Assembly: GCF_003182355.1 (NCBI RefSeq)
Contig: NZ_QGTW01000006.1
Coordinates: 124,001-188,000 of the forward strand
DNA length: 64,000 nt
Reading direction: 5' to 3'
Source: Cytobacillus oceanisediminis
GTDB taxonomy: Bacteria; Bacillota; Bacilli; Bacillales; Cytobacillaceae
The stretch's first letter is position 1. Each line of letters begins with the position of its first letter. The notes below the pieces were generated by a model. It was not told the origin of the DNA, ran no database searches, and worked only from the letters and a program-made list of their open reading frames with translations. Both the position numbers and the translations under genes were made by a program. Positions 53,732 through 60,831 of the stretch are shown one piece after another.

Positions 53732-54020
53732 TAATCTCGTTGCGTAGAAGGAAGGCTCTAATATTTTTCTTCAGAGTTTGATGATATAATGGCTGTCTGT
53801 ATTCCTTTCCCGCCTAGTTCATTCAGCACATACTTCATTTTCGGAAATAAATGAATTTCCTGAATGGCTTGCCGGTACCTTTTATAAAACTGGGGAATGT
53901 TCATAAGCATCTTATACATAGGAACATTCAGCTTCTCGCTCCTTTCCCTGATTGACATTCTTCTCATTTCATCCAGTTCTTCTATTTTTATCATCTAACA
54001 AAAATTACATGTTTGATCAT
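53732..54020 (-). pseudogene. HAD-family hydrolase remnant
   Basis: ATG 54020, with AAGGAG upstream, starts MIKHVIFV, the usual HAD N terminus just before the catalytic DFDGT, and then stops. A second frame resumes with LDEMRRMSIRERSEKLNVPM, KYVLNELGGKGIQTAIISSN and SEE, and a third with NIRAFLLRNEI. The catalytic Asp motif is deleted and two frame breaks are present. Confidence 0.7.
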
Positions 54021-54055
54021 ATTGTTTGCTCCTTATGCCCTGCATTCTACTCCTC

Positions 54056-54083
54056 AAAAAAACGATCCTTCTGACAGAATCGC
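54056..54083 (-). terminator. terminator of NTF2-like gene
   Basis: CGATTCTG and CAGAAGGATCG pair on the minus strand, followed by TTTTTTT, 15 bp after the stop. Confidence 0.75.
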
Positions 54084-54097
54084 TTCCAGGAAACTCC

Positions 54098-54517
54098 TTA
54101 TTTAAGTGCCAGGCTTTTAATATTCTCTGAAGGTATACCAGCTTCAATATAGCTTCTGGCCAGCTTCCATTCTCCAAGGGTATCTTCCTTGAAGGTTTGG
54201 AAGAACAAATTGGCTGTATCCAGGCTAATCCCATTTATAATAATCGTGGCCGAAAGAATAGCGAGCATTTCTCCCTCTCTAAGCTGAAGGATCGAGACCT
54301 TGCTCACATCCCATTGGGCTTCATTCTCTTTAATAAACTTAAAGCCTTTTTCCCAGCCGGTGATAGATTCCTCAAAACCAAAATCGGACACCAAACCATC
54401 CGTTACTTCCCTTGCCTGAAAATCCCTTGCTACAACTCGTTTCATCTCAGCCAGAGAACAATTCCTCCAAATGTCCAAATACCTGTCCAGAAATGCAATA
54501 AATGTATTCTCCACCAT
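54098..54517 (-). CDS. NTF2-like (SnoaL/DUF4440-type) protein
   Basis: The 139-residue protein has the alpha+beta cone pattern of NTF2-like proteins: FLDRYLDIWRNCSLAEMKRV, ESITGWEKGFKFIKENEAQW and ILSATIIINGISLDTANLFF followed by a final strand WKLARSYIEAG. Members are small-molecule enzymes or binding proteins; ligand unknown. GGAGGAAT precedes ATG 54517 (GTG at 54514 is also possible). A half-MhqR-like site lies about 25 bp upstream. Confidence 0.72.
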   Translation of the reverse strand: MVENTFIAFLDRYLDIWRNCSLAEMKRVVARDFQAREVTDGLVSDFGFEESITGWEKGFKFIKENEAQWDVSKVSILQLREGEMLAILSATIIINGISLDTANLFFQTFKEDTLGEWKLARSYIEAGIPSENIKSLALK

Positions 54518-54677
54518 ATTCCTCCAATACGTGAGAATATTACAATTTAATTCGAGATTGTTTGGGAAATTCCTTTAAGATAAAAAAATTAAGCAATGGG
54601 CAGCCTCAAAATCCTATTTATCAACGAAATTTTCAATAACCAAAATGGGCCATTATCAGCGATTGGGGTCAACGAGG

Positions 54678-54700
54678 CTATCTGCAATAGATAGTTTTTT
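54678..54700 (+). terminator. hairpin with U-run upstream of modA
   Basis: CTATCT pairs with AGATAG followed by TTTTTT. It lies about 60 bp before the predicted modA promoter, so it ends some upstream plus-strand transcript rather than attenuating modA. Confidence 0.6.
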
Positions 54701-54759
54701 ATTTGGAGCCAGAATGTCACTATTTTCAACGATATCATTCCCGATATGGCGATTGATGG

Positions 54760-54768
54760 TGTTATAAT
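54760..54768 (+). promoter_or_regulatory. predicted extended -10 promoter of modAB
   Basis: TGTTATAAT is a perfect extended -10; no good -35 is present. It lies 45 bp upstream of the modA start. Confidence 0.6.
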
Positions 54769-54812
54769 GTCTTTATTGATTGGAATTCTTACATATGGAA
54801 GGTTCGAGTTGG

Positions 54813-55568
54813 ATGAATAGAAATGTACTATTGATGCTTTTCGTTTTTCTTTTAGTGCTAAGCGGCTGCAGCCAAGCTAAGACACGTGAAGAAAAAGTCT
54901 ATGTAGCAGCCGCTTCTGATTTATATCATGCATTAACAGAAATAGGTGATGAGTTTACGAAAGAAACGGGTATTGAGGTGGAATTCACCTTTGGCTCTAC
55001 AGGCCTGCTCACTCAGCAAATCCAGGAAGGCGCTCCGTTCGATTTGTTTACAGCAGCACAGGAGTCCTATATTGATAAGCTAATTGATAAAAAAGCAGTC
55101 GAGAAAGACTCAAAAAAATATTACGCATTGGGAAGGATCGCCATTTTAAGTTCAGATTCTGGCAATGAAGAGATAAAACTGGATGATCTCTTAAGCCCTG
55201 AAGTGAAATCCATAACGATTGCCAATCCGGAGCATGCCCCATATGGAAAAGCAGCAAAAGAAGCATTGGAAGCCTCAGGTATTTGGAATGAGATAGAGCC
55301 TAAGATCGTATATGCGGAAAATATCAGGCAAGCCTTTCAATATGTGGAATCAGGGAATGCAGATGCCGGGATTATAGCATTGGCCCTGCTTCAGAAAACC
55401 GCTTTGCCATTTGAACTGATTGATGAAAAAGCCCATTCACCGATTAAGCAGACACTCGGAATTCCTATACAATCGGAGAAAAAAGAAGAAAGCAAAAAAC
55501 TTACTGAGTTTATTTTGAGTAAGCAGGGGCAAGAAATATTAGAAAAGTATGGGTTTGATTTGCCGTAA
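54813..55568 (+). CDS. modA: molybdate ABC transporter substrate-binding lipoprotein
   Basis: The 251-residue protein has a lipoprotein signal LLMLFVFLLVLSGCSQ (lipobox LSGC, Cys near 19) and the ModA pattern VYVAAASDLYHALTEIGDEF, FTFGSTGLLTQQI, PFDLFTAAQ and IANPEHAPYGKAAKEAL. It captures molybdate/tungstate outside the membrane. ATG 54813 has AAGG 10 nt upstream. Its stop overlaps the modB ATG (TAATG). Confidence 0.93.
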   Translation: MNRNVLLMLFVFLLVLSGCSQAKTREEKVYVAAASDLYHALTEIGDEFTKETGIEVEFTFGSTGLLTQQIQEGAPFDLFTAAQESYIDKLIDKKAVEKDSKKYYALGRIAILSSDSGNEEIKLDDLLSPEVKSITIANPEHAPYGKAAKEALEASGIWNEIEPKIVYAENIRQAFQYVESGNADAGIIALALLQKTALPFELIDEKAHSPIKQTLGIPIQSEKKEESKKLTEFILSKQGQEILEKYGFDLP

Positions 55569-56221
55569 TGGAAACGATCATTCTACCTTTAACATTATCT
55601 TTAAGAGTTGCTATTTTTTCTACCATTTTAGCATTCATCATCGGTATTTTTTTATCCTGGTGGTTTGCTTTTAAGAAAAATAGATTGACGAAGTTTTTAT
55701 CAATCATTGTCACGATTCCTCTTGTTATACCGCCAACGGTTTTAGGCTACTATTTAATTTTACTGCTTGGCAGAAATACGCTTCTTGGACAGTGGTTTGA
55801 GACGGTAGCTGGAAGTCCGATCATCTTTACTTGGAAAGCGGCTGTGATTGCAGCAATGATTGCTTCCCTGCCCTTATTGATTAGTCCGATTCAGGCAGCA
55901 TTTGAATCGATCAATAAAGACATAATCGGTGCAGCCGAGCTGGATGGGGCCAATCGGTTTAATTTGCTTATTTATATCATTATCCCGCTTGCATATAAAG
56001 GGATTCTGGCCGGGCTGGTGCTCGGATTTGCAAGGTCGATGGGAGAGTTCGGTGCCACATTAATGGTTGCAGGCAATATCCCTGGTAAAACGCAGACACT
56101 CTCTATCGCTATTTATGATGCTGTACAGGCAGACAGAATGTCAGATGCACATCTAATGGTTATCATCTTAACAAGTGCCACGATTTTCTTTTTGTATATT
56201 ATTCACAAGTGGTTTAAATAA
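55568..56221 (+). CDS. modB: molybdate ABC transporter permease
   Basis: The 217-residue permease has five to six helices and the EAA loop that contacts the ATPase (AAELDGANRFNLLIYIIIPL followed by AYKG), plus the ModB pattern IPLVIPPTVLGYYLILLLG and ARSMGEFGATLMVAGNIPGK. Coupled to modA by overlap. No modC ATPase gene follows; transcription ends at a terminator directly after the stop. Confidence 0.94.
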   Translation: METIILPLTLSLRVAIFSTILAFIIGIFLSWWFAFKKNRLTKFLSIIVTIPLVIPPTVLGYYLILLLGRNTLLGQWFETVAGSPIIFTWKAAVIAAMIASLPLLISPIQAAFESINKDIIGAAELDGANRFNLLIYIIIPLAYKGILAGLVLGFARSMGEFGATLMVAGNIPGKTQTLSIAIYDAVQADRMSDAHLMVIILTSATIFFLYIIHKWFK

Positions 56222-56259
56222 AAGCAGCACCCTCATCATTAAAGGGATGCTGCTTTTTA
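56221..56259 (+). terminator. terminator of modAB
   Basis: AAAGCAGCA pairs with TGCTGCTTT, with CCCT/AGGG inner pairs, followed by TTATTTTT. Confidence 0.85.
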
Positions 56260-56269
56260 TTTTTCTATT

Positions 56270-56394
56270 GGCTCTGATAAACTTGACTGTTGATTTCCGC
56301 TGCAGGCGGTCAGGGAGCCTCCTCCCGCTGGAGTCCCGCGCCTTCCGCTCCAATCGTCATTGTGCAAAATCAGCATTTAGCTTTAACACAGTCC
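56270..56394 (+). repeat. GGCTCTGTTAAA dispersed repeat, copy D (internally deleted)
   Basis: 125 bp. It begins GGCTCTGATAAACTTGACTG and TTGATTTCCGCTGCAGG, and ends CTTTAACACAGTCC. The middle is shorter than in copy C. Its right end overlaps the 3' end of the acetyltransferase gene and supplies its last codons and stop. Confidence 0.8.
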
Positions 56395-56868
56395 TTCTAT
56401 TAAATAATTATAAATATACTGCTCGCCGATTTTCCCCATTTTCTTACGGCCGGTATCCTGGAATCCTGCTTTTTCATATAGTTTCTGGGCAGCAATATTT
56501 CGTCTGTTTACTGCCAAAACAACCTCGCTGCAGCGGGGAAATTCCTTCCTCAAAAATGGCTGCAGCAAAGCCATGCCCTTCCCTGCAAAACCTTTTCCCT
56601 GTTGTGAAAAATTGATGGACAACGCTGTCAGAAGCATAGCTTTGGGATTTTCAGTAAACTCTTTAACTCTTTCAGTAGTATGCAGGATAAAAAAGCCGAC
56701 AGGATGATCATCCTTGGTAATAACAATGGGGAATTGTCCCTCTCCCGTTTCTAAAACATCTTTCGGCAATGCAGTAAACTGTTCCTGCTCCTCTGGCAGC
56801 GTGAATGCTCTCAAAGCCTCCATGTGTTCTGGGCGAAGTTTTTGCAGGGCGATGTTCTCTTTATTCAT
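56383..56868 (-). CDS. GNAT N-acetyltransferase
   Basis: The 161-residue protein has the acetyl-CoA loop QQGKGFAGKGMALLQPFL and motif B RRNIAAQKLYEKAGFQDTG. Substrate unknown. ATG 56868 follows GGGAGG at 7 nt. Its start overlaps the end of the small upstream gene. The last residues LC and the TAA stop fall inside the terminal repeat of copy D, so the original C terminus was probably slightly different. Confidence 0.83.
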   Translation of the reverse strand: MNKENIALQKLRPEHMEALRAFTLPEEQEQFTALPKDVLETGEGQFPIVITKDDHPVGFFILHTTERVKEFTENPKAMLLTALSINFSQQGKGFAGKGMALLQPFLRKEFPRCSEVVLAVNRRNIAAQKLYEKAGFQDTGRKKMGKIGEQYIYNYLIEGLC

Positions 56869-57064
56869 ATTCATCCTCCCGTTCGGTCAATCCAAAAAGT
56901 TCATAATGATGATAAACAGGATCGATACAGCAAAGAAGCTTATAAAGAAGTATCCAAAATATCTTAAATGGCCTCGGAAGCTTCTTTAACTCCACGTCCG
57001 TTGGATACCCCTCAATCTTATTTAAATGGTCCATCCCATCGTTAATTGTGTCTTTATCCGACAA
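56861..57064 (-). CDS. small protein with one hydrophobic segment
   Basis: The 67-residue protein starts MSDKDTINDGMDHLNKIEGY and has a hydrophobic stretch FKIFWILLYKLLCCIDPVYH in the middle. Start is TTG with AGAGG upstream. It sits between two GNAT genes on the same strand, 12 bp after one and overlapping the next by 8 bp, so it is probably translated in the same operon. Family unknown. Confidence 0.6.
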   Translation of the reverse strand: MSDKDTINDGMDHLNKIEGYPTDVELKKLPRPFKIFWILLYKLLCCIDPVYHHYELFGLTEREDEYE

Positions 57065-57076
57065 GCTATCCTCTCT

Positions 57077-57592
57077 TTATACATTTTTATAGTAAAGAAC
57101 GGTTGCAGCCAATTCACCGTTAGCTGATTTCGCATAACCGGGGATTATCCCGGCTTTTATAAAGCCCAATGATCGATAAAGATCATTGGATGGATCCCCT
57201 TCTCTTGTATCAAGCACAAGCAGGGTTCTGCCATCCCGCTTTGCTTTCTCCTCAGCCGTTTGCATGAGTAAACGTCCAAGGCCCTTCCGGCGTATAGAAA
57301 CATCTGTCATTAATTTTGCTATCTCTGCGCGATGGCTGCCATTCTGTTTCGTGCATAAATGCAGCTGTGCTGAGCCAACAACTTTACCATCCATACGTGC
57401 TAAAAATAAGATTACATCATCCGATTTTAAGATCCCTGCCCAATATTCGTCCGCCACCGATCTTCCTAATGGCGGCAAGAAGCCTATAGAAGCTCCTTCC
57501 TCTACCACATTTATTAAAAGCTCTGATAACTCGGCTTCATATCCTTCAATCGATTTAACCTCTAGTATCTCTATATTATTCAAACTTGCCAC
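57077..57592 (-). CDS. GNAT N-acetyltransferase
   Basis: The 171-residue protein has LMTDVSIRRKGLGRLLMQTA (R-x2-G-x-G/A acetyl-CoA loop), VLDTREGDPSNDLYRSLGFI and a typical LFLARMDGKVVGSAQL strand pair. It resembles Bacillus GNAT proteins of unknown substrate. The GTG at 57592 follows GGGGAG closely; TTG 57583 is an alternative. First gene of a three-gene operon. Confidence 0.83.
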   Translation of the reverse strand: MASLNNIEILEVKSIEGYEAELSELLINVVEEGASIGFLPPLGRSVADEYWAGILKSDDVILFLARMDGKVVGSAQLHLCTKQNGSHRAEIAKLMTDVSIRRKGLGRLLMQTAEEKAKRDGRTLLVLDTREGDPSNDLYRSLGFIKAGIIPGYAKSANGELAATVLYYKNV

Positions 57593-57609
57593 CCGCTCCC
57601 CTTCTAAAT

Positions 57610-57735
57610 CTACTCCTGGTCATTCAGTTCTTCTCGTTTTAGCCATTTCACTTCTTCCTCCAAGTAATCAAGCCGCTTATGAATTCTATAGAAAATTGGC
57701 AGTTATGCGATCATGACAATCACTAATCAAGCCAT
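57610..57735 (-). pseudogene. small membrane protein gene with two in-frame stops
   Basis: From ATG 57735 (GGGGG upstream) one unbroken frame of 42 codons reads MA-stop-LVIVMIA-stop-LPIFYRIHKRLDYLEEEV and KWLKREELNDQE. A short N-terminal helix followed by a charged YRIHKRLDYLEEEVKWLK segment is a common plan for small Bacillus membrane proteins. The TGA (codon 3) and TAA (codon 11) disrupt it; point decay or stop read-through are the options. Confidence 0.6.
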
Positions 57736-57856
57736 ATTTGTTTCCCCCTTTAAACACTCTTCTCTATATACATTCCATTCATTCAAATTGTTTTCCTTCA
57801 TGGATATAACAGTTAATTAGAATTTTCCCACATAAAAAAGAGGTAAAAAAATTAGG

Positions 57857-57885
57857 TTGCAGCCTCTATCTTCGGAATATATGAT
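57857..57885 (+). promoter_or_regulatory. predicted sigma-A promoter of the corA leader
   Basis: TTGCAG (57857-57862), 17-bp spacer, TATGAT (57880-57885). Transcription would begin near 57892, leaving about 175 nt of leader before corA. Confidence 0.75.
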
Positions 57886-57916
57886 AAAGGTATACCATTT
57901 AAAGGAGTTGATATTT

Positions 57917-58051
57917 TTGAGTAGCTACGGTTCCTTAGAACCCGACCCTGAGAATCTGCAGGAGGAAGCGGGACATATCTGTTTGTTGAGCGGGAAGTAC
58001 TATTGCTTAAATATCAACAACGTTAGAGGTATCTTTGCTTCCTCATTATAA
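57917..58051 (+). CDS. candidate Mg2+-sensing leader peptide of corA with EPDP motif
   Basis: The 44-codon ORF starts at TTG 57917, nine nt after AAAGGAG, and reads MSSYGSLEPDPENLQEEAGH then ICLLSGKYYCLNINNVRGIF ending ASSL. Residues 8-11 are EPDP, the element of MgtL (leader of the Mg2+ transporter gene mgtA in enterobacteria) that destabilises ribosomes at low Mg2+. The stop codon falls in the loop of the hairpin that holds the corA ribosome binding site. Codons 16-18 (GAGGAAGC) are complementary to that hairpin. The function is inferred from this arrangement. Confidence 0.65.
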   Translation: MSSYGSLEPDPENLQEEAGHICLLSGKYYCLNINNVRGIFASSL

Positions 58052-58066
58052 CGAGGAGGTTTTTTT
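58037..58066 (+). promoter_or_regulatory. terminator-like hairpin sequestering the corA ribosome binding site
   Basis: CTTCCTC (58038-58044) pairs with GAGGAGG (58053-58059), followed by seven T and then the corA ATG at 58067. The 3' arm is the corA SD. A perfect alternative partner GAGGAAGC at 57962-57969 could pair with GCTTCCTC (58037-58044) and release it. Confidence 0.7.
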
Positions 58067-59005
58067 ATGATTGAAATTTTTAAAACAGATCAGGATTGCA
58101 AGGTAATTTCTGCTGAAGAGATTACCAAGGGATGCTGGGTAAACATGGTCAAGCCTTCGCATGAAGAAGTTGAGCTGGTATCCAATAAATTGAATGTTCC
58201 AGTTGATTTTATTAAAAATGCATTGGATGACGATGAATGGTCCCGAATTGAAAAAGAAGATCAGAATGTATTTATCATCATTGACTTTCCCTATATGACA
58301 CATGACGATGCTGGTTTTCCCATTTATGAAACGATTCCAATTGGCATTATTATGACGGATAATTGCTTCGTAACCGTTTCATCAAAAGAAACGCCAATTT
58401 TGGAAATATTTAAGAAAAATAAAGTTAAGGGCTTTTATACAAATAAGAAAACCCGTTTCGCCCTGCAAATCTTATATTTTATTTCTACTTACTACCTGCG
58501 TTATCTTAAGCAAATTAATCGAAAAACGAATGAAATAGAGCGGGAACTTCACCAGTCCTTAAAAAATAAAGAATTATATGCTTTCCTAGCTTTAGAAAAG
58601 AGTCTTGTTTATTTTACAACCTCACTTAAATCTAACAAAGTTGTTCTGCAAAAAATACTGCGGATGAATTATGTAAAAATGTATGAAGAGGATAAGGACC
58701 TGCTCGAGGATGTCATGATAGAAAATCAGCAGGCAATCGAAATGGCAGAAACCTATAGCTCGATTTTAAGCGGCATGATGGACGCTTTTGCCTCCGTCAT
58801 TTCAAATAACTTAAATATGGTTATGAAATTCCTCACCTCCGTAACTATTATCTTGGCTTTGCCTACCATGGTTGCAAGCTTCTTTGGAATGAATGTGAAC
58901 TTGCCTTACCAAAATCATCCTTATGCTTTTGTGATGATTCTTATCGTCGTTTTCCTATTATCAAGTTTCACTGCACTCATTTTTTGGAAGAAGAAATTCT
59001 TCTAA
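58067..59005 (+). CDS. corA: CorA-family magnesium transporter
   Basis: The 312-residue protein has the acidic N-terminal cytoplasmic funnel, two C-terminal helices and the pore signature G274-M-N in FFGMNVNLPYQNHP. The tail is KKKFF. It should form a pentameric Mg2+ channel. The ATG follows the leader hairpin with SD GAGGAGG at 7 nt. The 59-kb neighbour is a second CorA on the opposite strand, convergent, with a terminator between. Confidence 0.93.
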   Translation: MIEIFKTDQDCKVISAEEITKGCWVNMVKPSHEEVELVSNKLNVPVDFIKNALDDDEWSRIEKEDQNVFIIIDFPYMTHDDAGFPIYETIPIGIIMTDNCFVTVSSKETPILEIFKKNKVKGFYTNKKTRFALQILYFISTYYLRYLKQINRKTNEIERELHQSLKNKELYAFLALEKSLVYFTTSLKSNKVVLQKILRMNYVKMYEEDKDLLEDVMIENQQAIEMAETYSSILSGMMDAFASVISNNLNMVMKFLTSVTIILALPTMVASFFGMNVNLPYQNHPYAFVMILIVVFLLSSFTALIFWKKKFF

Positions 59006-59007
59006 CC

Positions 59008-59046
59008 AAAAAGCTGTGCCGGACATCAATCCGACACAGCTTTTTT
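59008..59046. terminator. terminator between the two corA genes
   Basis: AAAAAGCTGTG pairs with CACAGCTTTTTT, with CGGA/TCCG inner pairs; it can serve both convergent genes. Confidence 0.9.
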
Positions 59047-59065
59047 ATAAATCCATCTCGTTCCA

Positions 59066-60022
59066 CTATCTAAACCAGCCTTTCTTTTTGAACCACCAAA
59101 ACATCCCGGCTCCAATGACAAACATTAAGAATAGAGTTTCATAATAGCCATACTTCCAGGTCAGTTCAGGCATGTTTTCGAAGTTCATTCCATAAATCCC
59201 GGCTATAAACGTCAGCGGCATGAAAATGGTTGTTATGACGGTAAGCACTTTCATCACCCGGTTTGTCTGATGCGAGTTGATGGATAAATAGCTATCCCTG
59301 ATATCATTCGTCAGTTCCCTGTTTCCATCAATCATTTCCGTCAGCTTCAATAAATGGTCATGTATATCAGCAAAGTACTCATATCTTTCCTTTACACCTG
59401 TCAGCCGGTGAGAATTGATTACGCGATAAATAAGATCTCTCATCGGGATAACGGTATATCTGATTTGCAATAAGTGATGGCGGATATCAAATAGCTTTTC
59501 AAGCAACTCTTCCATGGACTCGTCGTTAGGATTATCTTCAATCAGGCTTAACCGATCTTCAAGCTGGTAAACGATTGGAAAATAATTATCGACGATTTTA
59601 TCGAAGATATGGTACATGACTAAATAGGGATCCCATTTATTTATTTTTTTGCTTAAAGTTAACCGATCCCACACTTCATTTATCTCTTTCGATGCTTCAT
59701 GATGGTAAGAAATTATGTAATTGGAACCAATGAAAAAGTTAATTTCCTGCTTGCTTTCATCAATATGATTTAAGCTATGCGTTACAAAAAAGCTATAATC
59801 TTCATAGTAATCCATTTTTGGGCGCTGCAGTTTTACAATACAATCTTCTATCGCTAAAGGATGAAATTGAAAAGTCTTATCCAGTTCAGCTGTTTCTTCT
59901 TCGGTTGGCTGATCAAAATCTATCCAAAACCATTTGAAATTAGCAGAATCTGCTTTCAAAACCTCTAGAGAAATGTCTTTGCTTAATTCATTCTTCTTAT
60001 TCACCGCTTGAATTCTAATCAT
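59066..60022 (-). CDS. CorA-family magnesium/cobalt transporter
   Basis: The 318-residue protein has the CorA funnel (FWIDFDQPTEEETAELDKTF, FHPLAIEDCI), long coiled stalk helices and the canonical pore motif YGMNFENMPEL (GMN at 278-280) before the last helix, with a basic tail KKKGWFR. It differs strongly from the neighbouring CorA, so it is not a recent duplicate. ATG follows AGGAGAAT. Upstream is the DUF3147 gene. Confidence 0.93.
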   Translation of the reverse strand: MIRIQAVNKKNELSKDISLEVLKADSANFKWFWIDFDQPTEEETAELDKTFQFHPLAIEDCIVKLQRPKMDYYEDYSFFVTHSLNHIDESKQEINFFIGSNYIISYHHEASKEINEVWDRLTLSKKINKWDPYLVMYHIFDKIVDNYFPIVYQLEDRLSLIEDNPNDESMEELLEKLFDIRHHLLQIRYTVIPMRDLIYRVINSHRLTGVKERYEYFADIHDHLLKLTEMIDGNRELTNDIRDSYLSINSHQTNRVMKVLTVITTIFMPLTFIAGIYGMNFENMPELTWKYGYYETLFLMFVIGAGMFWWFKKKGWFR

Positions 60023-60044
60023 GTTATTCTCCTAAAATCTATGG

Positions 60045-60392
60045 TTATAAAATATTTTTGACATTTTTAATCACTATATCCTGAACAAATAGAAATAGTA
60101 GCCACCCGCTAATCCCAAGTCCGATTGCAGCGAAAAGATTTAGAGATTTCTGCAATGAAATATACACAATGCCTAAAAGGAAAGCTGTTGCAGGAAACCC
60201 AGCCAAAACGCCCAATGCAAACTTACTTAAGATTACAGCGTTTTCACCTTGTAAATACAGCCAAATGATGCTTAACAAGCTGACTAAAGGAAGTGCGGCA
60301 AAGATTCCTCCATAAGCAGGATATCGCCTGGCTATTTCCGTAACCAGCCCAATGACAAGTGCAGATGCGACAATCTTCATTAATATTTGCAT
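60045..60392 (-). CDS. DUF3147-family membrane protein
   Basis: The 115-residue protein has four predicted helices (MKIVASALVIGLVTEIARR, YGGIFAALPLVSLLSIIWLY, ALGVLAGFPATAFLLGIVYI). The pattern matches DUF3147, a small membrane family of unknown function, sometimes transporter-like. It overlaps the MarR gene by 13 bp and is therefore co-expressed with and likely controlled by it. Confidence 0.8.
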   Translation of the reverse strand: MQILMKIVASALVIGLVTEIARRYPAYGGIFAALPLVSLLSIIWLYLQGENAVILSKFALGVLAGFPATAFLLGIVYISLQKSLNLFAAIGLGISGWLLFLFVQDIVIKNVKNIL

Positions 60393-60799
60393 TGCTTTGC
60401 ACGCTCACTCAAGATCTTTAGTGCTTGTTCAATGGCATACTGTTCTTTTTCATCCAGTTCATTCAAAACCTGCTTCAATTTCTCCTGGTCAAGGCTGGTA
60501 TTTCTGTCTAATACCTCTTTTCCTCTATCTGTTAAACAAATGAATACTTTTCTTTCATCAGAAGGATCCCTTTCCTTTATTATAAATTGCTTATTCGCCA
60601 ATCTTTTCACATGTTCTGATGCTGTGTTATGGGAAACGTTAAGAAATAAGGCAATTTCACTAACACCAATGTTCCCCTGTTTATCAATCAGCTGCATGAT
60701 ACGTATCGCCTGGTGGGTTATTTTATCAGTGTGAATGTAATGCAAATGAAAATAAATATCTGTCCAATATTGATTTAGTAATTCTACTTTGTTTTTCAT
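60380..60799 (-). CDS. MarR-family transcriptional regulator
   Basis: The 139-residue protein has the MarR fold: THQAIRIMQLIDKQGNIGVS, EIALFLNVSHNTASEHVKRL (recognition helix), and the wing ERDPSDERKVFICLTDRGKE. ATG 60799 follows AAAGGTGG; the GTG at 60808 is part of that site. A perfect palindrome 32 bp upstream is the likely autoregulatory operator. Forms an operon with the DUF3147 gene. Confidence 0.87.
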   Translation of the reverse strand: MKNKVELLNQYWTDIYFHLHYIHTDKITHQAIRIMQLIDKQGNIGVSEIALFLNVSHNTASEHVKRLANKQFIIKERDPSDERKVFICLTDRGKEVLDRNTSLDQEKLKQVLNELDEKEQYAIEQALKILSERAKQCKY

Positions 60800-60831
60800 A
60801 TGAACCACCTTTTAAATATCTTGTAAAACAA

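Noticed and set aside
57841..58066. A known Mg2+ (M-box), Mn2+ (yybP-ykoY) or c-di-AMP (ydaO) riboswitch in the corA leader
   Set aside because: The conserved core sequences I remember for these classes are not present; the leader is better explained by an ORF and the two pairing options.
58067..60022. The two corA genes as a recent duplication
   Set aside because: The proteins differ strongly in sequence and pore-flanking motif and are encoded on opposite strands.
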